DNA from: Novosphingobium guangzhouense
GTDB taxonomy: Bacteria > Pseudomonadota > Alphaproteobacteria > Sphingomonadales > Sphingomonadaceae
Direction: 5' to 3'
Assembly (NCBI RefSeq): GCF_002896965.1
Contig: NZ_LYMM01000002.1
Span: 310,001 to 374,000, forward strand
Length of the DNA: 64,000 nt
Positions 1 through 9,615 of this stretch are shown here, piece by piece. The notes beneath the pieces were generated by a model. The model was not told the DNA's origin. It searched no databases and worked only from the letters and a program-made list of their open reading frames with translations. Each line of letters starts with the position of its first letter. Positions within the stretch are counted from its first letter, which is position 1. Made by a program: the position numbers and the translations under genes.

Positions 1-657
1 ATGCATTCACCGCGTTATGCGGGGGTGGCGCTTCCGGCTCTGCTCGGCATGGGCAGCCCTTTCATTATCGCGGTGAAATACAACGACAACTTCGTGACCT
101 TTGCCGACAGTTCGATCGCGCAGCTGCTGGGCGTGCTTTTCGCGATCACCATGGCCCGCCTGCTGCAGACTGCGGGGCTGGAAAGCGCGATCCGCCGCAC
201 CTTGCTGGCAGGCTGGCGCGATATTGCGGAGCGCGCGAACGTCTATGGACCGCCCGACGTGCGCGGCTGGGTCAACCGGATGCTTGATCGCATTGCGCTG
301 CTCAATCCTCGGCTGGCGCTGTCCGGCAAGCAGCCGGGCGCGCCGCTCTACGATGTGCTGCGCGATTTGCGCACCGGCGTTGCGATCGGCGAACTGCGCG
401 AACTTCGGCTTGGTCTGCCCCCCGCCCGCAGTGCTCCGCTGAATAGCGTACTTGCGGACGTGGCGAACTATTACCGCCGCCTGGAGCCCGATCACCGTCC
501 GCCTGCCGCACCCGAACTGCTGGCGGACATCGATTCCGCGCTGCGGATATTCACCCGTGACGAGGACCGCATGGTGCGGCGCAAGGCCGCGCTGGCGCTT
601 GTTTCCCTTCGTCGCAACATCTTTCCAGAAGCCGCCGCGCTGAAAGGCCAGCCATGA
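1..657 (+). CDS. FUSC-family inner-membrane efflux protein, C-terminal part
   Basis: The frame is open from the first base, so this is the last 218 residues of a longer protein. A hydrophobic segment lies at about residues 35-55, followed by a soluble helical tail rich in Arg and Leu, as at the C-terminus of fusaric-acid-resistance/AaeB-type proteins (normally 600-700 aa). The assignment rests mainly on context: it overlaps by 4 nt (ATGA) a DUF1656 gene, followed by an HlyD adaptor and a NodT outer-membrane factor, which is the standard aromatic-acid efflux operon layout. Its role would be export of aromatic or phenolic acids across the inner membrane. The N-terminus lies outside the window. 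Confidence 0.75.
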   Translation: MHSPRYAGVALPALLGMGSPFIIAVKYNDNFVTFADSSIAQLLGVLFAITMARLLQTAGLESAIRRTLLAGWRDIAERANVYGPPDVRGWVNRMLDRIALLNPRLALSGKQPGAPLYDVLRDLRTGVAIGELRELRLGLPPARSAPLNSVLADVANYYRRLEPDHRPPAAPELLADIDSALRIFTRDEDRMVRRKAALALVSLRRNIFPEAAALKGQP

Positions 658-869
658 ACGGCGAAGTTTCCATCATGGGCGTGTTTCTGCCCACCCTGCT
701 GCTGATCGCGGTGATCGCATCAGTCCTGACCATGCTGCTGATGCGCGTGGCAGACTTCGTGGGGTTCTATCGCATCGTCGCCTATCGCGCGCTCGTCGAC
801 CTGTGCCTTTATGTCATGGTGTTCGGCGCGCTTTCCTTCCTCGCCACCTACTTTGGTCTCCACCCATGA
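654..869 (+). CDS. DUF1656 small inner-membrane protein (AaeX-like)
   Basis: This 71-residue protein has two hydrophobic segments (about residues 7-28 and 45-65), the form of the DUF1656/AaeX family encoded between FUSC transporters and HlyD adaptors. Its start overlaps the FUSC stop, and its stop overlaps the HlyD start (ATGA at 866), so the three are probably translationally coupled. The molecular role of AaeX-type proteins is not established. Family assignment is from size, topology and position. Confidence 0.8.
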   Translation: MNGEVSIMGVFLPTLLLIAVIASVLTMLLMRVADFVGFYRIVAYRALVDLCLYVMVFGALSFLATYFGLHP

Positions 870-1798
870 AGAACCTGCTACCCACCATCGGCCGCAGCGC
901 CGCCACCATCGTCATCGTCCTGCTTGCCGCGTTCATCGCGTGGTGGATGTGGATGCATTACGAGCGCAGCCCGTGGACCCGCGACGGGCGTGTCCGCGCC
1001 GATGTTGTGCGTGTGACGCCCGACATCGGCGGTCTCGTCACGTCGGTGGCGGTGCGGGACAATCAGATGGTGAAGGCCGGTGATCTGCTCTTCGTGATCG
1101 ACAAGCCGCGCTATTCGCTGGCGGTGGAGGAAGCGCAGGCAAGTCTGGCCAGCGCCAAGGCAACGCTGGGACAGGCCCAGCGCGAGGCATCGCGCGATCT
1201 GGCACTGGGAGACCTTGTCGCCACCGAATCGCATGAACAGAACGTCGCCAAGGTGGCCACCGCCCGAGCGGCTGTGCAGGAAGCGGTGAGTGCGCTCGAT
1301 CGTGCAAAGCTGGACCTTCAGCGCACGCAGGTTCACGCGTCGGTCAACGGCACCGTAACCAACCTTGACCTGCACCCCGGCGATTACGTGGCGGCGGGCA
1401 GTCAGGCGATGGCGCTGGTCGATGGCGATTCGATCCGCATCGAAGGCTACTTCGAGGAAACCAAGCTGCCGTTGATCCGTATCGGCGCGCCGGTCAGCGT
1501 CAAGCTGATGGGCGAACAGCAGATACTCGAGGGCCGCGTGGAAAGCATTGCCGCGGGCATCAATGACGATACCCGCAGCGATTCGGGCAACCTGCTGCCC
1601 AATGTCGACGCGACGTTCTCGTGGGTCCGGCTGGCGCAGCGCATCCCGGTGCGGGTGAAGCTGACGCATGTGCCCAAGGACGTGCGCCTGATCCTTGGCC
1701 GCACGGCGACAGTCACGGTGGAGCAGCACGGCGAGGCTCAGGGCCAGAAGCAGGGAAGCAATGAAGCGAAGCCCGCGGCTACGGGAGCAGCGCAGTGA
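866..1798 (+). CDS. HlyD-family periplasmic adaptor (AaeA/EmrA-like)
   Basis: The 310-residue protein starts at the ATG overlapping the DUF1656 stop rather than at the upstream in-frame 803 codon. A single N-terminal membrane anchor (about residues 10-30) precedes the motif SPWTRDGRVRAD, typical of AaeA-like adaptors. A biotinyl-lipoyl half, an alpha-helical hairpin (about residues 90-145) and a second lipoyl half (VNGTVTNLDLHPGDYV) follow. It should bridge the FUSC pump to the outer-membrane channel encoded next, whose start overlaps its stop by 4 nt. The Gln/Lys/Ala-rich tail is low complexity. Confidence 0.9.
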   Translation: MKNLLPTIGRSAATIVIVLLAAFIAWWMWMHYERSPWTRDGRVRADVVRVTPDIGGLVTSVAVRDNQMVKAGDLLFVIDKPRYSLAVEEAQASLASAKATLGQAQREASRDLALGDLVATESHEQNVAKVATARAAVQEAVSALDRAKLDLQRTQVHASVNGTVTNLDLHPGDYVAAGSQAMALVDGDSIRIEGYFEETKLPLIRIGAPVSVKLMGEQQILEGRVESIAAGINDDTRSDSGNLLPNVDATFSWVRLAQRIPVRVKLTHVPKDVRLILGRTATVTVEQHGEAQGQKQGSNEAKPAATGAAQ

Positions 1799-3204
1799 AA
1801 CTGGCGCGCTGCTTGTCCTCGGCGGCGCTGGCGCTGGCTCTTTCGGCCTGTGCCACGGCCGGGCCGGATTACCATCCGCCGGAAAATGCCGTGTCCACCG
1901 CGCCCTCTGCGCAAGGCGCCTTCGCTTCGGCCAAGGGCGCGGCATTTTCGCAGGAGCCGCTGCCCGATCGCTGGTGGAAGCTTTACGAAGACCCCGCGCT
2001 CGATGCCCTGGTGGAGCAGGCGCTGGCGGCCAACACCGACTTGCGCGTGGCTGAGGCCAATCTTGATCGTGCCCGCGCGGTGCTGAATGAAGCCGCTGCG
2101 GCGCGAACTTTGTCGACTTCGATAAGCGGCGGCGTCGACGTGTCGCGTCAGTCGTCCACCGGGCGCGCATTGCCGGGGGTGGTAACCGATAACCTTGGGC
2201 TGGCGCTCAGCTACCCGCTGGACCTTCGCGGCAAGCTGCGCCGCGCGATAGAGGCCAGCAGCGCGGACGCCGAAGCGACCGAGGCGGCCCGCGATGCCGT
2301 GCGCGTGAGCGTGGCTGCCGCGACGACGAGCGCTTATGCAAAAGTCTGCGCGGCCAACTACCAACTGGCGGTGACCCAGCGCGTGGTCCAACTGCAGCGC
2401 CAGACCCTGGATGCTACGCGGCGGCTGCAGAAGGGCGGGCGAGGCACCGCGTTCGATGTCAGCCGCGCTGCCGCTGCGGTGGAGAGCAGCGCTGCCGCGC
2501 TTCCGGCTTTCACCGCCGCGCGGCAGAATTCGCTCTATCTGCTGGCGACGCTGCTGGGGCGGCCGCCTGCGGATTTCCCCACAGAAGTGGCCGGATGCGC
2601 CACGCTTCCGCGCCTTGCAGGGGCGATGCCGGTGGAGGATGGCGCCGCGCTTATCCGTCGCCGTGCCGACATTCGCGCTGCAGAGCGCACCATTGCGGCC
2701 GACACGGCCCGCATCGGCGTGGCCACGGCCGACCTTTATCCTTCGGTCAGCATCGGCGGTTCGCTGGGCTTTTCAGGGCCGCTGCACGAATTCGGCAGCG
2801 GGGACAGCTTCAACATGAGCCTTGGGCCGCTGCTGAGCTGGACTTTTCCCAATCGCCCTGCGGTGCGCGCGCGGATCGATCAGGCAGATGCGCAAGTGCG
2901 CGCCGATCTTGCCAGCTTCGACGGCACCGTTCTGGAAGCGCTGCGGCAGGCAGAAACGGCGATGGAAACATACGCGCGCGATCGTGAGCGGGAGGCGGCG
3001 CTTGGCCGTGCGGCGAATGCTGCCGGGCTTTCGGCGCAGCAGGCAGGCAAGCTGTTCCGTTTCGGCCGCAGCGATTTCCTTGATCTGCTGAGCGCGCAGG
3101 CCAGCCTTGCATCAGCGCAAGTCAGCCACGCTTCCGCGCAGACCGCATTGGTAGACGACCAGATCGCGGTGTTCCTGGCGCTGGGCGGCGGCTGGCAGCA
3201 ATAG
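1795..3204 (+). CDS. NodT-family outer-membrane efflux lipoprotein
   Basis: This 469-residue outer-membrane factor begins with a lipoprotein signal ending in LSAC (Cys about residue 18). Two repeats of the TolC/OprM outer-membrane efflux domain follow, with long helices (about residues 55-230 and 250-460). The sequence RWWKLYEDPALDALVEQAL is a characteristic start of NodT-type domains. It completes the tripartite exporter with the preceding HlyD and FUSC genes and overlaps the HlyD stop by 4 nt. It is probably the last gene of the operon, since a minus-strand gene begins 22 nt downstream. Substrate is unknown; aromatic acids are the usual guess for FUSC-linked systems. Confidence 0.93.
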   Translation: MKLARCLSSAALALALSACATAGPDYHPPENAVSTAPSAQGAFASAKGAAFSQEPLPDRWWKLYEDPALDALVEQALAANTDLRVAEANLDRARAVLNEAAAARTLSTSISGGVDVSRQSSTGRALPGVVTDNLGLALSYPLDLRGKLRRAIEASSADAEATEAARDAVRVSVAAATTSAYAKVCAANYQLAVTQRVVQLQRQTLDATRRLQKGGRGTAFDVSRAAAAVESSAAALPAFTAARQNSLYLLATLLGRPPADFPTEVAGCATLPRLAGAMPVEDGAALIRRRADIRAAERTIAADTARIGVATADLYPSVSIGGSLGFSGPLHEFGSGDSFNMSLGPLLSWTFPNRPAVRARIDQADAQVRADLASFDGTVLEALRQAETAMETYARDREREAALGRAANAAGLSAQQAGKLFRFGRSDFLDLLSAQASLASAQVSHASAQTALVDDQIAVFLALGGGWQQ

Positions 3205-3226
3205 GGGCCCGGCTGACGCGCAAGCC

Positions 3227-3394
3227 TCAGAAATCGATGGCGATTCCTTTTTGCACCCAGTCGCCGTAGCGGGTGGGTGAAAGGCCGTCGGGATCGCTTT
3301 CGTCCTTGGCCTTGACGGGCTGGGGAGCGGGGTCGTTGGTCCAGTGAGCGGGCTTGGTGAAGGCCGCCGGACGTTGAGTGGCGCGCTTGGTCAT
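3227..3394 (-). CDS. DUF1674 (SDHAF4-like) small protein
   Basis: This is a 55-residue protein on the minus strand. Its C-terminus reads LSPTRYGDWVQKGIAIDF, the hallmark ending of DUF1674, the bacterial relatives of the succinate dehydrogenase assembly factor SDHAF4. The N-terminal half is low complexity (Pro, Lys, Thr). SDHAF4 helps flavinated SdhA join the complex in mitochondria; a similar role in bacteria is inferred. An alternative ATG lies 9 nt upstream at 3403. The gene sits head-to-head with rsmB and converges on the efflux operon. Confidence 0.8.
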   Translation of the reverse strand: MTKRATQRPAAFTKPAHWTNDPAPQPVKAKDESDPDGLSPTRYGDWVQKGIAIDF

Positions 3395-3448
3395 GCGGTG
3401 CATGTGGTGCGGGTGGCGGAAAAACGCAATCCGGTATAGGGGCCGGCC

Positions 3449-4696
3449 ATGGACATTCCCGGATTGCCCGCGCGCCGTGCCGCGCTAAACCTTATCGATG
3501 CCGTGTTGCGCAGGGGCGAGACGCTCGACCAGGCCGGCGGCTCCGCGCTCGCCCGCATCAAGGGCGACGCCGACCGCGCGCTTGCCCGCGCCATCGCCGC
3601 AGAGGCGCTGCGCTGGCGCACCGACCTGGATGCGCTGATCGATTCCGCCACCCGCCTGCCGCTGGCCGACGATGCGAAGGCGCGCGCGGTGCTGCAGATC
3701 ATGCTGGCGCAGGTTTTGCGGCTGGAAACGCCTGCACATGCCGTCATCGCCACCGGGTTGCCGCTGCTGATGGGCGGCCCGCGCCGTCTGGCGCACGGTG
3801 TATTCTCTACGCTGACCAAGCGTGAAGTGACGCTGCCCGAAGTCCCGACCCTTCCCGAACCGGTGATGGAACGCTGGGGCGCGCGGGCCGAGGCGATCGC
3901 GGCCGGTCTTGCGGTGCCGCCGCCGCTCGATCTGGCGCTGAGAGATGCCGAAGCGACCGCCGAATGGGCAGAGCGCCTTGGCGGCGTCTCGCTCATGCCC
4001 GGACATGTGCGCCTGCCACGCGGGATCGCGGTGGAGCATCTTGAAGGGTTCCGCGACGGCGCGTGGTGGGTGCAGGATCTGGCGGCCAGCCTGCCCGCGC
4101 GAATGCTGGATGCCGGCAAGAGTGGCGGTGAGGGCAGGCGTGTGCTGGATTTGTGCGCCGCGCCCGGCGGCAAGACCATGCAACTGGCCGCCGCCGGCTG
4201 GAAGGTGACCGCGCTCGACAATGCCAAGCGGCGGCTGGAGCGGCTGCGCGAGAATCTGGCGCGTACCTCGCTGGAGGCCGAAGTCGTTCTGGCTGATGCC
4301 TTTGCGTGGGAGCCGGAAGAGGAGTTCGATGCGATCCTGCTCGATGCGCCATGCACGGCCACCGGCACGTCGCGCCGCCATCCTGACGTGCTTCACCGCA
4401 TCGGACCGCGCCAGATCGCAGAGTTGGCCGAAGTGCAGCAGCGCATGCTGGCCCGTGCCGCGCAGTGGCTCAAGCCGGGTGGCACGCTGGTCTACGCCGT
4501 CTGTTCGCTGGAGCAGGAAGAAGGTGAAGATCGCGCCGCCGAGGTCGAAGGGCTGACGCTGGCCCCCATCACTGCCGATGAACTGCCCGAGGGACTGGCG
4601 CCGACCGGCGAAGGGTGGCTGCGCACCGATCCGGGGATGCTTGCCGAAGCGGGCGGCCTCGACGGCTTCTTCATCGCCCGCTGGGTGAAGCCCTAG
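3449..4696 (+). CDS. rsmB: 16S rRNA (cytosine-C5) methyltransferase, RsmB family
   Basis: The 415-residue protein has an N-terminal NusB-like RNA-binding domain (about residues 5-130) and a C-terminal SAM-dependent methyltransferase domain. The SAM-binding motif I reads LDLCAAPGGKTMQLA. Motif IV is LLDAPCTATGTSRRHPD, and the catalytic Cys lies in VYAVCSLEQEE. RsmB methylates C967 of 16S rRNA in E. coli. The chromosomal partner here is a DUF1674 gene; htpX converges from the other side with 10 nt between the stop codons. Confidence 0.92.
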   Translation: MDIPGLPARRAALNLIDAVLRRGETLDQAGGSALARIKGDADRALARAIAAEALRWRTDLDALIDSATRLPLADDAKARAVLQIMLAQVLRLETPAHAVIATGLPLLMGGPRRLAHGVFSTLTKREVTLPEVPTLPEPVMERWGARAEAIAAGLAVPPPLDLALRDAEATAEWAERLGGVSLMPGHVRLPRGIAVEHLEGFRDGAWWVQDLAASLPARMLDAGKSGGEGRRVLDLCAAPGGKTMQLAAAGWKVTALDNAKRRLERLRENLARTSLEAEVVLADAFAWEPEEEFDAILLDAPCTATGTSRRHPDVLHRIGPRQIAELAEVQQRMLARAAQWLKPGGTLVYAVCSLEQEEGEDRAAEVEGLTLAPITADELPEGLAPTGEGWLRTDPGMLAEAGGLDGFFIARWVKP

Positions 4697-4706
4697 GTTT
4701 CCGGTC

Positions 4707-5618
4707 TTAACGCCGGTTCGGATCGAGAGCGGACCGTCCGGCGCTGCGCGGCACTGACGTCATGGCGGGGCGCGGCTGAGCGCGGGGCGGCATCGCGCCG
4801 CCGTCCATCGCCATCAGCGCGGCGATGCGTTTTTCGGTGGCTGGATGGGTGGAGAACAGGTCCGACACCGAAGAGGGCACGATGTAGAGCTGCGCCGCCG
4901 CCGGGTTGCGCTCTACCGTCGGGTTACGCAGATGGGCGGCAGGCCCGGCGATCTTCTGCAGCGCCGATGCCAACGCGCGCGGGTTGCCGCTGATCTCTGC
5001 ACCCGCCTTGTCCGCGCCGTATTCGCGGGTGCGGCTGATGGCCATCTGCACGATCATCGCGGCGAACGGGGCCATGACCATCGCGGCAATGGCGGCCATC
5101 GGGTTCGGGCGATCCTCCGAATTGCCCATGTGGCCGAAGAACATGCCGAAATTGGCGATCATCGAGATCGCGCCCGCAATCGTGGCCACCATCGTCATGA
5201 CCAGCGTGTCGCGGTTCTTTACGTGGCCCAGTTCATGCGCCATCACGCCGGCCACTTCATCACGGCTGAGCATGTTGAGCAGGCCCGTGGTTGCGGCGAC
5301 GGCGGCATGTTCGGGGTCGCGGCCGGTGGCGAAGGCGTTGGGTGCATCGGTGTCGATCACGTAGACACGCGGCATCGGCAGTTGCGCACGCTGCGCCAGT
5401 TCGGCGACGAGCCGGTGAAATTCGCTATCCGGGCCGACTTCGCGAGCGTTGTGCATTTTAAGCACGATGCTGTCGGCGTTCCAGAAGGTGAACAGGTTCA
5501 TGCCCGCCGCCACGACCAGCGCGATCACGGCGCCGCCGGTGCCGCCGAACATGTAGCCCAGCCCCATGAACAGCGCCGTCAGCGCCGCCAGCAGCATGGC
5601 CGTCTTCATTCCGTTCAC
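4707..5618 (-). CDS. htpX: HtpX-family membrane zinc metalloprotease
   Basis: This M48 peptidase has about 303 residues, with two N-terminal membrane segments (about residues 5-45) and the zinc motif HELGH in [15 protein letters not shown]. Two further hydrophobic segments follow, and the C-terminal region contains the [14 protein letters not shown] signature. HtpX degrades misfolded membrane proteins together with FtsH. The GTG at 5618 is preferred over the in-frame TTG at 5624 and ATG at 5609, because AAGGAG lies about 10 nt upstream of the GTG. The tail is Pro/Arg-rich and variable. Confidence 0.93.
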   Translation of the reverse strand: MNGMKTAMLLAALTALFMGLGYMFGGTGGAVIALVVAAGMNLFTFWNADSIVLKMHNAREVGPDSEFHRLVAELAQRAQLPMPRVYVIDTDAPNAFATGRDPEHAAVAATTGLLNMLSRDEVAGVMAHELGHVKNRDTLVMTMVATIAGAISMIANFGMFFGHMGNSEDRPNPMAAIAAMVMAPFAAMIVQMAISRTREYGADKAGAEISGNPRALASALQKIAGPAAHLRNPTVERNPAAAQLYIVPSSVSDLFSTHPATEKRIAALMAMDGGAMPPRAQPRPAMTSVPRSAGRSALDPNRR

Positions 5619-5734
5619 TTTCAATTGTCTCCTTGAGCGTTTCTCCCCGCGAATCTAGGGTCGGGCGCAAGGGTTTCAATGGCGTGCGCCGTACCCGACA
5701 TATCCCGTTACGCGAACGAAACCGGCAGGAAAGA

Positions 5735-6385
5735 TTGGCCAGCTCCGACCCGAAACCCGCAGTCCCGCAAAGGCGCCGTCGCCGTTCCTCCGAGGAGGTG
5801 GCCGACCGCATCCTTGAAGCCGCCGCCGAGGAGTTCGAAGCCTGCGGCTACGCTGGCGCGACGACGGCCGCGATCGCCCGCCGGGCCGAAGTGACGGAAG
5901 CGCAGATATTCCGGTTTCACGAAAGCAAGCAGGCGCTGTTCCATGCGGCGATCTTCACTCCGCTCAATCGCCATTTCGCGGACTTTCAGGCCCGCACTGC
6001 CGGAGCCGGGATGGATGTGTCCGAGGGAAGAGACGTGGCTCGGGCCTATATCGGCGAACTTCTCGATTTCATGGCGAGCCACTCGAAGATGTTCCTCTCT
6101 CTCGCGGTCGCGAATGCCTATTCGCCAGAGGCCACCGGCGGGATCGAGGCGCTGGACGGGCTGCAGGCCTACTTCCGCAAGGGCGAGGCGATGAGCCATG
6201 CGCGTGTTGGCGATGCCTCGCGCATCGCCCCTGAGCTGATGGTGCGCGTGTCTTTCGCGGCGGTGCTGGCGAACCTGATGTTCCGTGACTGGCTGTTCCC
6301 GCCCGGCATGGCGTCCGAGACACAGATCAGGGACGCCATCGCCGCCTTCGTGATCCAGGGGATCGAGGCCAACGGCCCGGTATAG
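5735..6385 (+). CDS. TetR/AcrR-family transcriptional regulator
   Basis: The helix-turn-helix region (about residues 20-65 from the TTG start) reads ATTAAIARRAEVTEAQIFRFHESKQALF, a typical TetR N-terminal domain. A ligand-binding helical domain follows. The TTG at 5735 follows CAGGA closely and places the usual 20-residue lead before the first helix. The frame is also open back to an ATG at 5633, which would add 34 Arg-rich residues. It converges on the amidohydrolase gene with 34 nt between, and may act on the palindrome at 7647-7662 (inference). Confidence 0.85.
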   Translation: MASSDPKPAVPQRRRRRSSEEVADRILEAAAEEFEACGYAGATTAAIARRAEVTEAQIFRFHESKQALFHAAIFTPLNRHFADFQARTAGAGMDVSEGRDVARAYIGELLDFMASHSKMFLSLAVANAYSPEATGGIEALDGLQAYFRKGEAMSHARVGDASRIAPELMVRVSFAAVLANLMFRDWLFPPGMASETQIRDAIAAFVIQGIEANGPV

Positions 6386-6419
6386 CCGTTTCCTCTCCGA
6401 AGTTGCTCAGGCGGCGGGA

Positions 6420-7595
6420 TCAGATGCTGAACCCGAACACCCGCGCCGCATTCTCCGACAGCGTCGTGCGCGTGTCCTGCGCGGTCAGATCGGCCGTCAT
6501 CTTCAGCGCCACGTCGCGTGAGTGGGGCCAGATCGTGGCGGAGTGCGGATAGTCGGACGAGAACATCGTCATGTTTGCCAGCCAGGGCCACAACCCGGTC
6601 TGGATCATCTGGTAGCCGCAGTAATCGTCGACGTTGGTGGTGAAGACGTTGCGGCCGATGAACTCTGTAGGCGAGTGCTTGAGCTTTACGGGGAACCACG
6701 ATTTCTGGATGTCCCAGTGATGCTCCATGGTCTGGACCCAGAACGGCGCCCAGCCGCAGTCCACCTCGGCGCCGACCATCTTGAGGTTGGGGTAAAGATC
6801 GAAGATCCCCGCGAAGATCAGGTACGAGAAGGGCTTCAGACAAGAGAAATAGCGCGTCACGATCCCGCCGATTGAGACCTTGTCTTCCTGCAGCCGGTCC
6901 CAGTCGGTTGCATCGGGCGGACCGCCGTGGTTGCGGTGCATGCACAGCGTCAGCCCCAGTTCGTCCGCCGCCTGCCAGACAGGGTGATAGTGCGTGGGGT
7001 GGTTGTAGGGGATGGTCGGATTGCCCGGAATGTACATCGCCCGCGCGCCCTTTCTGGCACAGCGGCGCATCTCGGCGACGGCGTGATCGATGCCCAGTTC
7101 CGTGGGGTTGATGGCAAGCCCGCACAGGCGGCTGGGATCGGCAGACTGGAAATCGTCCAGGATCCAGTCGTTGTAGGCTACGAAACCGGCTGCGGCGACT
7201 TCCTTGTCCGGGTGCGTGTAGAACGAGGGGCTGAAACCCGGATACGTGACAGAGGCCCAGACGCCGTCGATATCCATATCCGCCAGATGCGCTGCGCCTT
7301 CGTAGTTGCCGCGACGCAGATCGGCATGGCGCAGGCCCGACATGCGGTATTCGCTTTTGTCGAAGCCCGCCATGCATTCAAGGCCGTAGGTGCGTTTGGG
7401 CGGGGTGCCGTCGATGCTCCACCCTTCGCCGCCGTCGCGTCCCTCGATCACGCGCGGGGCCTTGTCCTTCAGATGCGCGGGGAACCGGTCGAGGAAGAGA
7501 TTGCGCGGTTCGTTGATGTGGTTGTCGGCGCTGATCAGCTTGATGCCCAGTTCCTCGATACGGTCCTGCGGTCGTGCCAGAGCGGCGGTGGCCAT
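6420..7595 (-). CDS. Amidohydrolase-2 family metal-dependent hydrolase/decarboxylase
   Basis: The 391-residue protein belongs to the amidohydrolase-2 group (ACMSD/gamma-resorcylate decarboxylase-like). Visible hallmarks are ISADNHINEP near the N-terminus (Asp-x-His in place of His-x-His), CMHRNHGG with metal-binding His near residue 215, and MFSSDYPHSATIWP near the C-terminus with the conserved Asp. Such enzymes decarboxylate or hydrolyse ring compounds in catabolic pathways. It is transcribed divergently from the NMO-ECH pair, with a 16-bp palindrome between. Decarboxylase and hydrolase cannot be told apart here. Confidence 0.85.
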   Translation of the reverse strand: MATAALARPQDRIEELGIKLISADNHINEPRNLFLDRFPAHLKDKAPRVIEGRDGGEGWSIDGTPPKRTYGLECMAGFDKSEYRMSGLRHADLRRGNYEGAAHLADMDIDGVWASVTYPGFSPSFYTHPDKEVAAAGFVAYNDWILDDFQSADPSRLCGLAINPTELGIDHAVAEMRRCARKGARAMYIPGNPTIPYNHPTHYHPVWQAADELGLTLCMHRNHGGPPDATDWDRLQEDKVSIGGIVTRYFSCLKPFSYLIFAGIFDLYPNLKMVGAEVDCGWAPFWVQTMEHHWDIQKSWFPVKLKHSPTEFIGRNVFTTNVDDYCGYQMIQTGLWPWLANMTMFSSDYPHSATIWPHSRDVALKMTADLTAQDTRTTLSENAARVFGFSI

Positions 7596-7646
7596 GGCGA
7601 TTCTCCCTTGTCTGCTTACCCGCGATCATACGCCTCTCAATTTATG

Positions 7647-7662
7647 TAGCAAGCGCTTGCTA
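7647..7662. promoter_or_regulatory. 16-bp perfect palindrome, candidate operator
   Basis: TAGCAAGCGCTTGCTA is self-complementary over all 16 bases. It lies in the divergent intergenic region between the amidohydrolase (start 7595) and the NMO gene (start 7777), 51 nt upstream of the former. Its form suits a TetR-family dimer, and a TetR gene lies just beyond the amidohydrolase at 5735-6385. Binding is inferred. Confidence 0.6.
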
Positions 7663-7740
7663 TTTCGCTGCCGCGATGGACAAGCGCTCTGGCGTTCAGG
7701 GCAGTCCGCCCTGCTTGAAGGGCCGCGCGCCATGCCATAG

Positions 7741-8757
<1,017 letters not shown>

Positions 8758-8780
8758 TCGTACCGAGAGAGGGAGATTCC

Positions 8781-9563
8781 ATGAGTTACGAGCACATCCT
8801 CTACACGCTGGAGGACGGCGTCGCGCGCATTTCCCTTAACGATCCCAAGACGATGAACGGCGTGACCGAGGCGATGGGGCTTGAGATGGTCGATGCCCTG
8901 GACATCGCCGCGCGCGATGCCCGCGCGGTGCTGCTGACGGGGGAGGGCAAGGCGTTCTGTTCCGGTGCGAACCTTTCGGCCGCGCAGGACATGCTGACAG
9001 ACCCCATGCGCGATATCGGCGGGCAGCTCGACCGGGCGTTCAACCCCGTGATCATGCAGATCAAGACGATGGAGCAGCCCGTCGTCACGGCCATTCGCGG
9101 CCCGGCAGCGGGCTTCGGCGCAGGGCTGGCGGCGGCGGGTGACGTGGTGCTGATGGCGGAAGGCTCGTATTTCTTCTGCGCCTTCTGCCACGTTGGCCTC
9201 GTGCCCGATGGCGGCGCTACCTATCTGCTGGCGCAGGCGGTGGGCCGGGTGCGGGCCATGCAGATGATGCTGCTGGGCGAGAAGGTCGATGCCGCAACCG
9301 CGCTCGACTGGGGTCTTGCAACCAAGGTGGTGCCCGAGGAAGAGCTTGATGCAGAAGCCATGAAGCTGGCAAAGCGGCTGGCCACCGGCCCGCGCTCGCT
9401 CGGCCTGATCAAGCGCATGGCGTGGGATGCGCTGGATTCCAGCCTTGAAACCGCACTGCAGGCCGAACGACGCGGTCAGCGCGAAGCCGGTCGCACCGAA
9501 GACTTCCTTGAAGGCGTCAATTCCTTCCTCGAAAAGCGCAAGCCGGCCTTCAAGGGGTGTTGA
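8781..9563 (+). CDS. Enoyl-CoA hydratase/isomerase family protein
   Basis: The 260-residue crotonase-fold protein has the first oxyanion-hole region GKAFCSGANLS and the second, AIRGPAAGFGAGLAAAGDVVLMAE. At the usual catalytic Glu site it reads FCHVGLVPDGGATYLLA, so the first Glu of many hydratases is replaced while the Asp of PDGG is kept. This pattern suits an isomerase or variant hydratase. A GAGGGAGA ribosome site lies 7 nt before the ATG. It forms a pair with the upstream NMO-like gene and ends at a strong hairpin at 9573. Confidence 0.87.
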   Translation: MSYEHILYTLEDGVARISLNDPKTMNGVTEAMGLEMVDALDIAARDARAVLLTGEGKAFCSGANLSAAQDMLTDPMRDIGGQLDRAFNPVIMQIKTMEQPVVTAIRGPAAGFGAGLAAAGDVVLMAEGSYFFCAFCHVGLVPDGGATYLLAQAVGRVRAMQMMLLGEKVDAATALDWGLATKVVPEEELDAEAMKLAKRLATGPRSLGLIKRMAWDALDSSLETALQAERRGQREAGRTEDFLEGVNSFLEKRKPAFKGC

Positions 9564-9572
9564 GGGTGCGAT

Positions 9573-9605
9573 GGCATCGTCCCGGATCGGGTCCGGGGCG
9601 ATGCC
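9573..9605. terminator. Bidirectional hairpin between convergent genes
   Basis: GGCATCG at 9573-9579 pairs with CGATGCC at 9599-9605. Inside it, CCCGGA pairs with TCCGGG around a TCGGG loop, giving about 14 paired positions including one T-G. It sits between the stops of the enoyl-CoA hydratase (plus) and the TonB receptor (minus), the right place to stop both transcripts. Confidence 0.7.
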
Positions 9606-9615
9606 TTCACCTTGT

